Shown here piece by piece: positions 1 to 8,420 of a DNA stretch of 53,419 nt. The translations under genes and the position numbers were made by a program. This DNA is from an uncultured Bacteroidia bacterium (GTDB lineage Bacteria; Bacteroidota; Bacteroidia; Bacteroidales; UBA932). The number at the start of each line of letters is the position of its first letter. The first letter of the stretch is position 1. Below the pieces are notes generated by a model. The model was not told the DNA's origin. It saw only the letters and a list, made by a program, of their open reading frames with translations, and did no database searches. The DNA is taken from assembly GCA_902796555.1 (NCBI GenBank), contig CADBPR010000014.1, forward strand, positions 1-53,419, given 5' to 3'.

Positions 1-216
1 GTGGCCTTCGCCCGGGATGTAGGCGTTGACCTCTTTGGAGTTGGTGAGACGTACACGCGCCACCTTTCTCATAGCTGAGTTCGGTTTCTTAGGCGTGGTC
101 GTGTAGACACGTACGCACACACCCCTCTTCTGAGGGCACGCATCCAGTGCACGAGACTTGCTCTTGACCTCGAGCTGCTCGCGTCCTTTGCGGACTAATT
201 GTTGAATTGTTGGCAT
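1..216 (-). CDS. rpsL: 30S ribosomal protein S12, N-terminal 72 residues (runs off the left edge)
   Basis: Ribosomal protein S12 of the small subunit decoding centre. The reverse strand reads [13 protein letters not shown] from an ATG at 216 and stays open to base 1, giving the first 72 residues of a protein usually about 125-135 long. The family core is plain: a [15 protein letters not shown] stretch around residues 38-52, followed by RVRLTN and YIPGEGH. Both lysines of the PKKP motif, the usual streptomycin-resistance positions, are wild type. A well-formed promoter lies 52 bases upstream of the start. In most bacteria rpsG and fusA follow, which would put them beyond the left edge. Identification is secure; only the C-terminus is missing. 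Confidence 0.97.
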   Translation of the reverse strand, partial: MPTIQQLVRKGREQLEVKSKSRALDACPQKRGVCVRVYTTTPKKPNSAMRKVARVRLTNSKEVNAYIPGEGH

Positions 217-267
217 AAAAACCTGTTAATAAATAAATTAAGTCTTTTACCCCGTTTTTGGGGGACT

Positions 268-299
268 GCAAATTTACGAAGAATTCTGAAATTAACAAA
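268..299 (-). promoter_or_regulatory. Bacteroidota-type promoter for rpsL
   Basis: On the minus strand TTTG (296-299) is followed after 19 bases by TAAATTTGC (268-276). This matches the Bacteroidota primary-sigma consensus TTTG-N19/20-TAnnTTTG exactly. It leaves a leader of about 45-50 bases before the rpsL ATG. Confidence 0.85.
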
Positions 300-353
300 G
301 TTTTCAACAGCTTAGCCCTTCACATTTAACGTTATAATACGAAAAAGGGAGGC

Positions 354-1526
354 TCAATCGAGCCCCCCGGCGATACCGGCCTGCAGGCCGCGCAGTTCTG
401 CAATCCCGCGCATCCGCCCGTAAAGGGAATACCCCGGATTGGACGGACGGCCCAGGTCGTCGCACATCCGGTGCCCGTGGTCGGGCCGGCAGAAAATGCG
501 GAATTTCCGCTGCTGCATGACCTCCAGCAGGGTCTTCATCATCTCATACATGGGAACGTCCCCTTCCAGGTGATTGTCTTCGAAATAGTTCCCGTCCGCA
601 TCGCGGCGCGTGCTGCGCAGGTGGACGAAGTCGGTCCGGTCCCCGAACTCCCGGAGCATGGCCGGCAGGTCGTTGTCGGGCCGGATGCCGAAGGAACCGG
701 TACACAGGCAGAGCCCGTTCGACGGGTTCGGAACGGCCGCCACAAGGGCCCGGAAGTCGGCCGCCGTGGACAGGATGCGGGGCAGGCCCAGGATGGGGAA
801 GGGAGGGTCGTCGGGATGAATCACCATCCGTACGCCCACCTCATCGGCCACCGGGCAAATCTGCCGGAGGAAGAAAACCAGATGCTCCCGCAGCTGCTCC
901 GCCGAGATGCCTTCATAGCGCCGGAGCTCCTGCCGGAACTGTTCCAGGGTAAAGCTCTCTTCGCTGCCGGGCAGGCCGGCAATCATCGTCCGGGTCAGCC
1001 GCTCGACGGCTTCGGGTGACATTTTTTCATAATATGCGCGTGCGCGCGCTATGTCGGCTTCCGAATGTTCCTGGAAAGCGGCGGTGCGGCGGAGGATGAA
1101 CAAGTCAAAGGCCAGCAGGGCCATCCGCTCGAAACGCAGGCAGCGCGAACCGTCCGGCAGGGGATAGTCCAGGTCGGTGCGGGTCCAGTCCAGCACCGGC
1201 ATGAAATTGTAGGTCACGCAGGTGATGCCGCAGGTGGCCAGGTTCCGCAGCGTCTGCTTGTAATTCTCGATATATTGCAGATAATCACCGCTTTGTGTTT
1301 TGATATGCTCATGCACGGGGACGCTTTCCACCACGCTCCAGACCAATCCGCTGCGGGCAATCAGTTCCTGACGGGCGCGGATTTCTTCCACCGGCCAGAC
1401 GGCTCCGTTGGGGATATGGTGCAGGGCGTGGACGATGTCGGTCACGCCGGTCTGCCGGATAAAGTCCAGCGGAATGGGGTCGGCGGGTCCGTACCAGCGC
1501 CAGGATTCACGCATCAGGTATTTCAT
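354..1526 (-). CDS. uxuA: Mannonate dehydratase
   Basis: Converts D-mannonate to 2-keto-3-deoxy-D-gluconate (KDG) in the cytoplasm, the third step of glucuronate catabolism. At 390 aa it has the normal length of the UxuA family, a metal-dependent TIM barrel. The N-terminus ([10 protein letters not shown], then [16 protein letters not shown]) and the segments [54 protein letters not shown] and [10 protein letters not shown] are all family hallmarks. It is the last gene of a five-gene minus-strand operon; its ATG overlaps the stop of the SDR gene by four bases (ATGA), so translation is probably coupled. KDG kinase and KDPG aldolase, which use its product, are encoded at 6611-8325 on the other strand. 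Uronate isomerase (uxaC) is not in the window. Confidence 0.95.
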   Translation of the reverse strand: MKYLMRESWRWYGPADPIPLDFIRQTGVTDIVHALHHIPNGAVWPVEEIRARQELIARSGLVWSVVESVPVHEHIKTQSGDYLQYIENYKQTLRNLATCGITCVTYNFMPVLDWTRTDLDYPLPDGSRCLRFERMALLAFDLFILRRTAAFQEHSEADIARARAYYEKMSPEAVERLTRTMIAGLPGSEESFTLEQFRQELRRYEGISAEQLREHLVFFLRQICPVADEVGVRMVIHPDDPPFPILGLPRILSTAADFRALVAAVPNPSNGLCLCTGSFGIRPDNDLPAMLREFGDRTDFVHLRSTRRDADGNYFEDNHLEGDVPMYEMMKTLLEVMQQRKFRIFCRPDHGHRMCDDLGRPSNPGYSLYGRMRGIAELRGLQAGIAGGLD

Positions 1527-2341
1527 ATGCTGAAAGATTCAAAGCCGCCGTCGACGAGGTTGATCGTGCCAGTCACCGCCGCAGAGGCGTCGGAGGCCAG
1601 CCAATGCAGGGTTCCGAGCAGTTCGTCCGGCTGCAGGAAACGGCCGAAAGGCGTATGGTCCAAGATTTTACGGGAACGGTCGGTCAGGCTCCCGTCCGGG
1701 TTGACCAGCAGGTCGTGGTTCTGGTGGGTAAGCAGGAAACCGGGGGCGATGGCATTGACCCGCAGCCCGTCACCGGACTTCAGCGCCAGTTCCCCGGCGA
1801 GGTATTTGGTCCAGGACGCCACGGCGGATTTGGCGGCACCGTAGCCGGCCACGCGGGTCAGGGGCCGGAAGGAGGTCTCCGAGCAGAAATTGATGATAGA
1901 CCCCCGGCCCTTTTCGGTCATCACCCGGGCGAATACCAGGGTGGGATAGATAGTTCCGAACAAATTGAGGTCCACGACTTTACGCACCGCGTCCACATCC
2001 AGGTCGAAGATGGTCTTGTCCGGCGGAACGGTGGCGGCGGCCATATTTCCCCCGGCCGCATTGAGCAGGATATCGACCGTGCCCCAGGCTTTCAGGATGT
2101 CCGCCCGGTTGCGTTCCAGGGTGGGCTGGTCCAGTACGTCGGTCGGCAGAAACAAGGCCTGGCCGCCCGCCGCCGTAATGTCCGCCACGATACGCCGTCC
2201 GGTTTCCGCCGTCCGGGGCAGGTCCAACAGGGCGACGCGGGCCCCCTGCCCGGCAAAATACTTCACGATGGTCTCGCCCAGCACCCCGCAGGCGCCGGTC
2301 ATGACGACCACTTTTCCTTGGATGTCAAACAGATTTTTCAT
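1523..2341 (-). CDS. SDR-family oxidoreductase, probable D-mannonate oxidoreductase (fructuronate reductase)
   Basis: A 272-aa classical short-chain dehydrogenase. The Rossmann start shows the TGxxGxxG pattern (TGACGVLG, about residues 16-23). The LNAAGGN segment corresponds to the family NNAG motif, a Ser sits in FCSETSF and the catalytic YxxxK is YGAAK; the end NLVDGGF is typical. Lying directly upstream of uxuA with an ATGA overlap, it most likely interconverts D-fructuronate and D-mannonate, as SDR-type mannonate oxidoreductases do in other Bacteroidota; the unrelated E. coli UxuB is a long-chain polyol dehydrogenase. The SDR assignment is certain. The substrate is inferred from context, and a gluconate-type dehydrogenase is the main alternative. 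Confidence 0.85.
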   Translation of the reverse strand: MKNLFDIQGKVVVMTGACGVLGETIVKYFAGQGARVALLDLPRTAETGRRIVADITAAGGQALFLPTDVLDQPTLERNRADILKAWGTVDILLNAAGGNMAAATVPPDKTIFDLDVDAVRKVVDLNLFGTIYPTLVFARVMTEKGRGSIINFCSETSFRPLTRVAGYGAAKSAVASWTKYLAGELALKSGDGLRVNAIAPGFLLTHQNHDLLVNPDGSLTDRSRKILDHTPFGRFLQPDELLGTLHWLASDASAAVTGTINLVDGGFESFSI

Positions 2342-3066
2342 AGGAGAGAAGCGCTATCTTTGTCACAGAAAAGAACGGCCCGGGGATGCCGCCGCAGGAT
2401 GGAGGCGGGACAGGCGGTCTCCACCGGCCCGCGGACCGTCCGGCGCACGGCTTCCGCTTTCCGCGGACCCGGTACCACGCACGAGATGAGCCGGGCCTGC
2501 AGCAGGGCCGGAATCGTCACGGTGGCAGCCTGCCGGGGCACGCTGTCCAGGGTCGGGAAGCAGCCGTCATGGACCTGCTGGGTCCGGCAGACTTCATCCA
2601 GGTCTACGATTTTGACGGTCTCGGGGTCGTCGAAACGGGCGACATGGGGGTCGTTGAACGCGATATGTCCGTTCTCTCCGATGCCCATGCAGACGGCGTC
2701 CGGCGGACAGTCCTGCAACGCCCGGGCATACGCCTCCGGGTCGGTCAGGTAATGGACGGCCCGGAAGGGAACCCGCCCGAAAATATGGCTGTCCAGATAG
2801 GCGGAAAAGCGCTGCGGTGCATCCGCGGCGAGTCCGACGTATTCGTCCATGTGCCAGGCTTCTATCCGCTCCCAGGGCAGGTCTTCCCGGCACAGGGCCT
2901 CCAGAAATTCATCCTGCGACGGCGCGGCGGCAAACACGACGTGGATAACCTCGCGCCCGTGCAGCAGTTCCCGCAGTCCGTCAGCGGCCCAGGCGGCGGC
3001 CTGCCGTCCCATTTCCGTCCGGTCGGGATAGACCCGCACTTCCAATTGATCCGCTTTATATATCAT
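2338..3066 (-). CDS. nagB: Glucosamine-6-phosphate deaminase
   Basis: Turns glucosamine-6-phosphate into fructose-6-phosphate and ammonia, feeding amino sugars into glycolysis. The 242-aa length fits the shorter NagB type (B. subtilis NagB has about the same length; E. coli NagB is 266 aa). AWHMDEYVG holds the catalytic Asp, and GIGENGHIAFNDP is the family signature. A longer reading frame exists upstream, but the start at 3066 (MIYKADQLEV) is preferred: the family begins there, a GGAAAG lies just before it, and it overlaps the end of nagA by 11 bases. Its stop overlaps the SDR start (ATGA). Deamination rather than lactonase activity is supported by nagA next door. Confidence 0.92.
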   Translation of the reverse strand: MIYKADQLEVRVYPDRTEMGRQAAAWAADGLRELLHGREVIHVVFAAAPSQDEFLEALCREDLPWERIEAWHMDEYVGLAADAPQRFSAYLDSHIFGRVPFRAVHYLTDPEAYARALQDCPPDAVCMGIGENGHIAFNDPHVARFDDPETVKIVDLDEVCRTQQVHDGCFPTLDSVPRQAATVTIPALLQARLISCVVPGPRKAEAVRRTVRGPVETACPASILRRHPRAVLFCDKDSASLL

Positions 3067-4228
3067 ATTGCTTTCCTTTGATCCATACTTTGTCAATCCT
3101 GACGTCCTCGTCGAAGGTGACCAGGTCGGCATCATAGCCCCGCTCCAGCACGCCTTTGTCCCGGATGCCCATGATGCGGGCCGGGGTTTCCGCCGCCATC
3201 CGAATCGTATCCGTCAGCGGCACGCCTGCGCCTTTCCACATCGTGCGGACCAGCCGGTCACCGGTGGCAACGCTTCCGGCAAATGCTTGTCTGTCAGGTA
3301 GTTTTGCTACACCGTCTTCGACAATGACGGCCTGGCCGCCCGTCCGGCTACCGATGATGGACGGCCCTTCTCCCATCCCGGCAGCACGCATCGAGTCGGT
3401 AATCAGCGCCACCCGCTCGGGGCCTTTGATTTTGACCACCATGTGCAGCATCTGGGTGGGAATATGGCAGCCGTCCGCGATGACTTCCAGGGTGATGCCG
3501 TCCATGTCGAATCCCGCCTCTACGCAGCCCGCCCGCCGGAAGCCGTTTTCCCGGAAATACGTCCGCATACAGGAATAGAAATGGGTCATGTGGGTGAATC
3601 CGTGGGCATAGGCTGCTTCCACGTCTTCGTACCGGGCGGCCGTGTGGGCGATGGAGGGGAGGATGCCCCGGCGGCACAACTCGTCGCCGAAAGCCAGGGC
3701 TCCGGGCAGTTCCGGCGCCATGTCCCAGCGGACGATGTCCGGGGTCCGTTCCAGGATGTCCAGGTATTCTTCCGGGGCGGGGTTGCGCAGGTAGCGGGGG
3801 TCCTGGGCCCCCCTGTATTCATAGGCGAAGTAAGGTCCTTCCAGGTGCAGCCCGCCGAAGGCGGCGCCGCCCGTATCGGATTTGACTTTTTCGTAAATGT
3901 CGATGAATGAGAAAAGTTCCTCATTCGTGCTGGCCAGGGTGGTCGGGAACAGCAGGGTTGTGCCGTGCCGCAGGTGCATGCGGGCCGCGGCGCGCGTGTC
4001 CTCCACGGTGCCGTCCATGAATTCCGACCCGCCGGCCCCGTGGGTGTGCAGGTCGATGAAACCCGGCGTCAGGTACTTGCCGCCGGCGTCGATTTCCCGG
4101 GCGTCCGACAGCACGGGCTTACCCGCCTCGATACCTTCAATCCGGCCCTCCGAGACGACGACGGAACCCCCGTCCAGAATCCGGTCCCGCAGGACCACTT
4201 TTGCATTGTAAATCAGTTGTTTCTCCAT
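3056..4228 (-). CDS. nagA: N-acetylglucosamine-6-phosphate deacetylase
   Basis: Removes the acetyl group from GlcNAc-6-phosphate to give glucosamine-6-phosphate for NagB. This is a 390-aa amidohydrolase of normal family length. The N-terminal small beta domain leads into the metal-binding IDLHTHGAGG (about residue 60). HLEGPYFA carries the metal-binding Glu, SIAHTAA and HMTHFYSCM the metal-binding histidines, and ITDSMRAAGMGEG the catalytic Asp. It overlaps the transporter gene upstream by 16 bases and nagB downstream by 11. No GlcNAc kinase is visible in the window, so phosphorylation must be encoded elsewhere. Confidence 0.95.
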   Translation of the reverse strand: MEKQLIYNAKVVLRDRILDGGSVVVSEGRIEGIEAGKPVLSDAREIDAGGKYLTPGFIDLHTHGAGGSEFMDGTVEDTRAAARMHLRHGTTLLFPTTLASTNEELFSFIDIYEKVKSDTGGAAFGGLHLEGPYFAYEYRGAQDPRYLRNPAPEEYLDILERTPDIVRWDMAPELPGALAFGDELCRRGILPSIAHTAARYEDVEAAYAHGFTHMTHFYSCMRTYFRENGFRRAGCVEAGFDMDGITLEVIADGCHIPTQMLHMVVKIKGPERVALITDSMRAAGMGEGPSIIGSRTGGQAVIVEDGVAKLPDRQAFAGSVATGDRLVRTMWKGAGVPLTDTIRMAAETPARIMGIRDKGVLERGYDADLVTFDEDVRIDKVWIKGKQYDI

Positions 4229-5439
4229 CTCTCCAAGCGATATCCTCTATAGGCGTAATAAATCAGGAACAGGAAGCAGGGCAGCAGCACCACATACCCA
4301 GGCCGCAGGCCCCAGTGGTCGGCCAGGAAGCCGTACAGCAGCGGCATCAGCCCGTTTCCGCACAGGGCCATAACCATGCAGGCGGAGGCCAGGTCGGTAT
4401 GCCGGCCCAGGTGGTGGATGGCCAGCGGCCAGATACCCGCATAAATCAGCGCGTTGCAGAATCCTAGTCCGTTGATGCAGAACAGGGAAAGGGACACGGC
4501 ATGGCCGTATACCGGAACCGTGCCCGGAATCACCAGCACCAGCACGGACAGCACGGCGCCCGTCACGACGGCCACCCGGAGCATCTGCAACTGGGAGGCG
4601 AAACGCGGAATGGCGATGATGCCGGCGAAATATCCAATCAGCGAACAGCCCAGGGTGATACTCGGGAAGATTTTGGCTTCCTGCAGGGTCAGGCCCATGC
4701 TCTGGGCATACGAAATGACTGTGTCGATGGATACAATCTGTTCGGCTACGTGGCAGAACAAGGCCAGCACGCCGAGCACGAAATAGGGATAGGACCACAG
4801 CGGACGCGCGGCGTTTTCTTCCCCTGCGGCGCTGTTGACAATCTCGGGCAGCTTCATCACCATGACCAGCAGGCCGAAGAGGAAAAGGAAGCCGGAGAGT
4901 ACGCTGTAGGGCAGAATAACCCGTGACAGGTCGGCTTCGGATGAGCCGCCTTTGAGAATGACGGCCGCAAAGACCAGCGGGGCCAGGATACCGGCAATCT
5001 TGTTGCACAGGCCTACGATGCTGATGCGGCGGGCCGCGGTTTCAAACGGCCCGATGACGGTCACATAGGGATTGGCGACCGTCTGCAGCATGGACAGACC
5101 GGTGCCGATGACGAACAGGCCCGTCAGGAAGAGGGGATAGGAGGCCAGGCGGGCCGCCGGTACGAACAGCAGGGTGCCCGCGGCCATCATCCACACCCCG
5201 ATGACCATGCCCCACTGGTGCCCCACCCGGACGATAATCCGGGAATTCGGCACCGACATGACCAGGTAGGCGATGTAGAAAGCGAAAGCCACCAGATAGG
5301 ACTGGGTATGGTTGAGGGTAAAGGCTGCCTTGAAATAGGGAATGAGGATGGAATTGACCCAGGAGACCAGTCCGAACAGGAAGAACAGGGTTCCGAGCAC
5401 AATCATCGGCAGCAGGATAGCGGGTTTTTGTCGGGTCAT
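4213..5439 (-). CDS. nagP: MFS sugar:H+ symporter of the FucP type, probable GlcNAc transporter
   Basis: A 408-aa inner-membrane protein with about twelve hydrophobic segments. The first membrane segments (LFFLFGLVSWVNSILIPYFK, then LVAFAFYIAYLVMSVPNS) match the FucP/GluP/NagP branch of the major facilitator superfamily. It is the first gene of the operon that continues with nagA and nagB, so GlcNAc import is the most likely role. The downstream uronate genes leave open a wider or different sugar specificity. The operon promoter lies 56-64 bases upstream. The family is certain; the substrate is inferred from context. Confidence 0.82.
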   Translation of the reverse strand: MTRQKPAILLPMIVLGTLFFLFGLVSWVNSILIPYFKAAFTLNHTQSYLVAFAFYIAYLVMSVPNSRIIVRVGHQWGMVIGVWMMAAGTLLFVPAARLASYPLFLTGLFVIGTGLSMLQTVANPYVTVIGPFETAARRISIVGLCNKIAGILAPLVFAAVILKGGSSEADLSRVILPYSVLSGFLFLFGLLVMVMKLPEIVNSAAGEENAARPLWSYPYFVLGVLALFCHVAEQIVSIDTVISYAQSMGLTLQEAKIFPSITLGCSLIGYFAGIIAIPRFASQLQMLRVAVVTGAVLSVLVLVIPGTVPVYGHAVSLSLFCINGLGFCNALIYAGIWPLAIHHLGRHTDLASACMVMALCGNGLMPLLYGFLADHWGLRPGYVVLLPCFLFLIYYAYRGYRLERWRNN

Positions 5440-5494
5440 GGAGGCGTCGGGCTAAGGAGATAGGGCTATGCGGTTCTATACATCATCATATAGC

Positions 5495-5503
5495 GCAAAT
5501 ATA
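5495..5503 (-). promoter_or_regulatory. -7 element of the nag/uxu operon promoter
   Basis: TATATTTGC on the minus strand fits the Bacteroidota -7 consensus TAnnTTTGC and lies 56 bases before the symporter ATG. The nearest TTTG (5528-5531) is 24 bases away, longer than the usual 19-20, so the -33 box is weak or the promoter depends on an activator. Confidence 0.6.
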
Positions 5504-5609
5504 GTGATAAAAACCCGAAATATCCCGCAAATCGCGTAATTGACCTGTCAAATTGCGACGGCTTCACGCATCCGTTTTGCATTTTTTATCATTCCTTACG
5601 GAAAAATGC

Positions 5610-5618
5610 TACCTTTGC
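5610..5618 (+). promoter_or_regulatory. -7 element of the methyltransferase promoter
   Basis: TACCTTTGC matches TAnnTTTGC and ends 20 bases before the ATG at 5639. It supports that start rather than the longer frame, which begins upstream of the promoter. No clean TTTG is found at the expected -33 distance. It is divergent from the nag/uxu promoter, the two -7 boxes being 106 bases apart. Confidence 0.65.
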
Positions 5619-5638
5619 AGAATCAGAGTAAATGCATC

Positions 5639-6589
5639 ATGACGACAGAGTACCCTTCACAACGGTGGAAAGACTATGAATTAATCGACAGCGGGAACGG
5701 TGAGAAGCTGGAACGCTATGGCCGGGTGGTCATGGCGCGCCCCGAACCGAAGGCCCTGTGGGACAAATCCCTGCCGGAAAGCAAATGGAACAGCTTGATT
5801 GATACACGTTTCCGGCCAGGAGCCGGATTCGGGAAAGCGGGCAAGGAGGACAGTGGCACATGGGAGCGTCTCCACCGGATGGAGGACCAGTGGCAGATTG
5901 TCTACAACGGCGAGCCGGACCCCGATACCCGGGCCGCTTCCGACCTGCACATCGCCCTGCGGCTGGGCCTGACGTCCTTCAAGCACGTGGGCGTTTTCCC
6001 CGAACAGGCGCCGAACTGGGAGTATATTTTCCGGGAAACCGGACGCTTGGGGCGCATCCGTGCAGCAAACAGCCTCCCCGCACCGAAGGTGCTGAACCTG
6101 TTTGCCTATACGGGCGGCGCTTCCCTGGCCGCCAAGGCTGCCGGAGCGGACGTGACGCATCTGGATTCGGTACGGCAAGTCGTTACGTGGGCCCGTGACA
6201 ATATGGACCGGAGCGGGCTGGACGGGATTCGCTGGGTGGTGGAGGACGCCCTGAAGTTCGCCCGCCGGGAGGCCCGCCGCGGCAACCGCTACCAGGGCAT
6301 CATCCTCGACCCGCCTGCCTATGGGCATGGCCCGGACGGGGAAAAGTGGAAACTGGATGAACTCCTGTTCGGATTGCTGAAGACGGTCAACGACATCCTG
6401 GACCCCCGGGACAGTTTCCTGGTGCTGAATCTCTATTCCAACGGCTATTCCGCCCTGCTCGGCGAGACCCTGGTACGCCAGGCTTTCCGGCCGGGAGAGG
6501 ACGCCCGCCTGGAAAGCGGCGAGCTGGCCTTGCGTGACAGTTTCGGCAAGGTGCTGCCCCTCAGTATATTCGTCAGGCTCAGAAGATAG
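5639..6589 (+). CDS. Class I SAM-dependent methyltransferase, RlmI/RlmK-like, without a PUA domain
   Basis: A 316-aa protein with the C-terminal catalytic half of the RlmI/RlmK (COG1092) rRNA methyltransferase group: NLFAYTGGASLAA for SAM binding, THLDSVRQVVTWARDN for the acidic SAM-contact loop, and a DPPAYGHG motif IV. The N-terminal PUA domain of E. coli RlmI is absent; residues 1-100 resemble the oligonucleotide-binding region seen in many Bacteroidota homologues. The start at 5639 (MTTEYPSQRW) lies just downstream of the -7 box. It is followed by kdgK after 21 bases, though the link to sugar metabolism may only be positional. A cytosine-C5 rRNA methyltransferase is likely; the exact target is unknown. 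Confidence 0.82.
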   Translation: MTTEYPSQRWKDYELIDSGNGEKLERYGRVVMARPEPKALWDKSLPESKWNSLIDTRFRPGAGFGKAGKEDSGTWERLHRMEDQWQIVYNGEPDPDTRAASDLHIALRLGLTSFKHVGVFPEQAPNWEYIFRETGRLGRIRAANSLPAPKVLNLFAYTGGASLAAKAAGADVTHLDSVRQVVTWARDNMDRSGLDGIRWVVEDALKFARREARRGNRYQGIILDPPAYGHGPDGEKWKLDELLFGLLKTVNDILDPRDSFLVLNLYSNGYSALLGETLVRQAFRPGEDARLESGELALRDSFGKVLPLSIFVRLRR

Positions 6590-6610
6590 TCATTTTATTC
6601 TCATACCCTA

Positions 6611-7648
6611 ATGGCAAAAGTAGTAACCTTCGGAGAAGTGATGCTCCGCCTGGCCACTCCGGGCCATCTGCGTTTCGGCCAGGCCGGAAGTCTGGAAGCC
6701 ACCTTTGGCGGCGGTGAAGCCAATGTGGCGGTGTCTCTCGCTAACTATGGCGTTGAAACAGAATTCGTTACGCGTCTTCCGGAACATGCGGTCGCCGACC
6801 GTTGCGTGGCCGAACTCCGCGGGCTCGGCGTCGGGACGTCCCATATCCTGCGGGGCGGTTCCCGCATGGGGATTTATTTCCTGGAGACCGGGGCGGTGGC
6901 CCGTGGCAGCCAGGTGATTTATGACCGGGAACATTCCGCCCTCTCCGAAATCCGGCCCGGCATGGTGGACTGGGAGCGGGTTCTGCGTGGCGCCGACTGG
7001 TTCCACTGGACCGGCATTACCCCCGCGCTCAGCCAGGGTGCGGCGGATACCTGCCGGGAAGCGATTGAAGCGGCCCTCCGGCTGGGTGTCAAGGTGTCCT
7101 GCGATTTGAACTATCGCAAAAAGCTCTGGCAATACGGCAAGACAGCGGCCGACGTAATGCCCGCCCTGGTGGAAGGCTGCGATTTGATTCTGGGCAATGA
7201 AGAAGACGCCGACAAGGTGTTCGGCATCCGGCCGGAAGGATTTGACGCCGAACGGACCGGCGGAGTCGTCGATCCGGCCCGGTTCGAAAGCGTCTGCCGT
7301 CAGTTGATGGCCCGTTTCCCGCGCTGCCGCCGCGTGGTCATCACCTTGCGCGGTTCCGTCAATGCCGACCACAATACCTGGGGCGGGGTTCTGTTTGACG
7401 GAGAAAAACTCTGGCAGTCAAAGCGTTATGATATTACCCACATCGTCGACCGCGTGGGCGGGGGCGATGCTTTCATGGGCGGCCTGCTCTATGGGCTGCT
7501 GCGTTATGACCATCCTTCTGACGCCCTGGCTTTTGCCGCGGCGGCTTCTGCATTGAAACATACCGTTCCCGGAGATTACAACCGCGTCAGCGTAGCCGAA
7601 GTCGAGGCCTTGCTGCAAGGTGGCGGTGCAGGCCGGGTATCCCGATAA
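6611..7648 (+). CDS. kdgK: 2-dehydro-3-deoxygluconokinase (KDG kinase), PfkB family
   Basis: Phosphorylates KDG to KDPG with ATP. This is a 345-aa ribokinase-fold protein: the N-terminus VTFGEVMLRLATPGHLRF and the GGGEANVAVSLANYG segment are typical of KDG kinases, and VDRVGGGDAFMGGL is PfkB signature 2 with the catalytic Asp. DLNYRKKLW is a known KdgK-type segment. It stands 11 bases before eda, so the pair makes KDPG and splits it. Together with uxuA and the SDR on the other strand this completes fructuronate to pyruvate plus glyceraldehyde-3-phosphate. Confidence 0.93.
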   Translation: MAKVVTFGEVMLRLATPGHLRFGQAGSLEATFGGGEANVAVSLANYGVETEFVTRLPEHAVADRCVAELRGLGVGTSHILRGGSRMGIYFLETGAVARGSQVIYDREHSALSEIRPGMVDWERVLRGADWFHWTGITPALSQGAADTCREAIEAALRLGVKVSCDLNYRKKLWQYGKTAADVMPALVEGCDLILGNEEDADKVFGIRPEGFDAERTGGVVDPARFESVCRQLMARFPRCRRVVITLRGSVNADHNTWGGVLFDGEKLWQSKRYDITHIVDRVGGGDAFMGGLLYGLLRYDHPSDALAFAAAASALKHTVPGDYNRVSVAEVEALLQGGGAGRVSR

Positions 7649-7659
7649 AACATCCGATT

Positions 7660-8325
7660 ATGGCGCAATTCAGTAAACTGGACACCTTGCTGGCCATCCG
7701 CTCCACCGGTGTCGTTCCCGTTTTTTATCATCCCGACGCGGAGCTTGTCTGCCGCGTGGCCGAAGCCTGCTACCAAGGCGGCATCCGCGCTTTTGAATTT
7801 ACCAACCGGGGCGACGGCGCCCTTCGGGTTTTCGAGCACCTGGTGTCTTTCGTGCGGGAAACCTGTCCGGACCTGGCCGTGGGCGCCGGGACGATTCTGG
7901 ACGCTCCGACAGCAGCCCTGTACATCGCCGCCGGAGCCGACTTCATCGTATCTCCCGCCCTGGACGGCGATACGGCACGCCTCTGCAACCGACGCGGCGT
8001 CCCCTACACGCCCGGATGCGGAACGGTGACCGAGATAACCGCGGCCCTGGAACTGGGCTGCGACCTGATTAAGATTTTTCCGGCCGGCACACTGGGCGGT
8101 CCTGCTTTTGTGAAGAATGTGCTGGCGCCGCTGCCCCGGGTCATGCTGCTGGCGACCGGTGCCGTAGAGCCGGCGCAGGAGAATCTCTCTGCCTGGGCCC
8201 GCAGTGGCGTAACGGCAGTCGGCATGGGGTCGAAACTTTTTTCAGCGGCCTTGCTCGCATCGGCGGACTGGCCCGCCCTTACCGCGGCCTGCCGCGACTG
8301 TCTCGCCTGGTTCTCCGCCCGCTGA
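7660..8325 (+). CDS. eda: Bifunctional KDPG / KHG aldolase
   Basis: Cleaves KDPG into pyruvate and glyceraldehyde-3-phosphate. This 221-aa class I aldolase has a TIM-barrel fold and the family's usual length. FEFTNRGDG holds the general-base Glu, VGAGTILD and FIVSPALD follow, and the Schiff-base Lys lies in DLIKIFPAG. It directly follows kdgK and is probably co-transcribed with it. The 95-base gap before pgk contains a new promoter, so pgk is probably separate. Confidence 0.94.
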   Translation: MAQFSKLDTLLAIRSTGVVPVFYHPDAELVCRVAEACYQGGIRAFEFTNRGDGALRVFEHLVSFVRETCPDLAVGAGTILDAPTAALYIAAGADFIVSPALDGDTARLCNRRGVPYTPGCGTVTEITAALELGCDLIKIFPAGTLGGPAFVKNVLAPLPRVMLLATGAVEPAQENLSAWARSGVTAVGMGSKLFSAALLASADWPALTAACRDCLAWFSAR

Positions 8326-8378
8326 GGGAGCGAACGATAGTTTTCAGGCGGAACGATACGTTTGTGACAGATTTTTGC

Positions 8379-8387
8379 TAACTTTGC
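8379..8387 (+). promoter_or_regulatory. -7 element of the pgk promoter
   Basis: TAACTTTGC matches TAnnTTTGC and lies 33 bases before the pgk ATG. There is no TTTG at 19-20 bases; instead two copies of GAACGATA (8332-8339 and 8351-8358), 19 bases apart, cover the -33 region and may be an activator or repressor site. Confidence 0.6.
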
Positions 8388-8420
8388 CGGACATTTGAAA
8401 TTATTTTGTTAAAACATACT

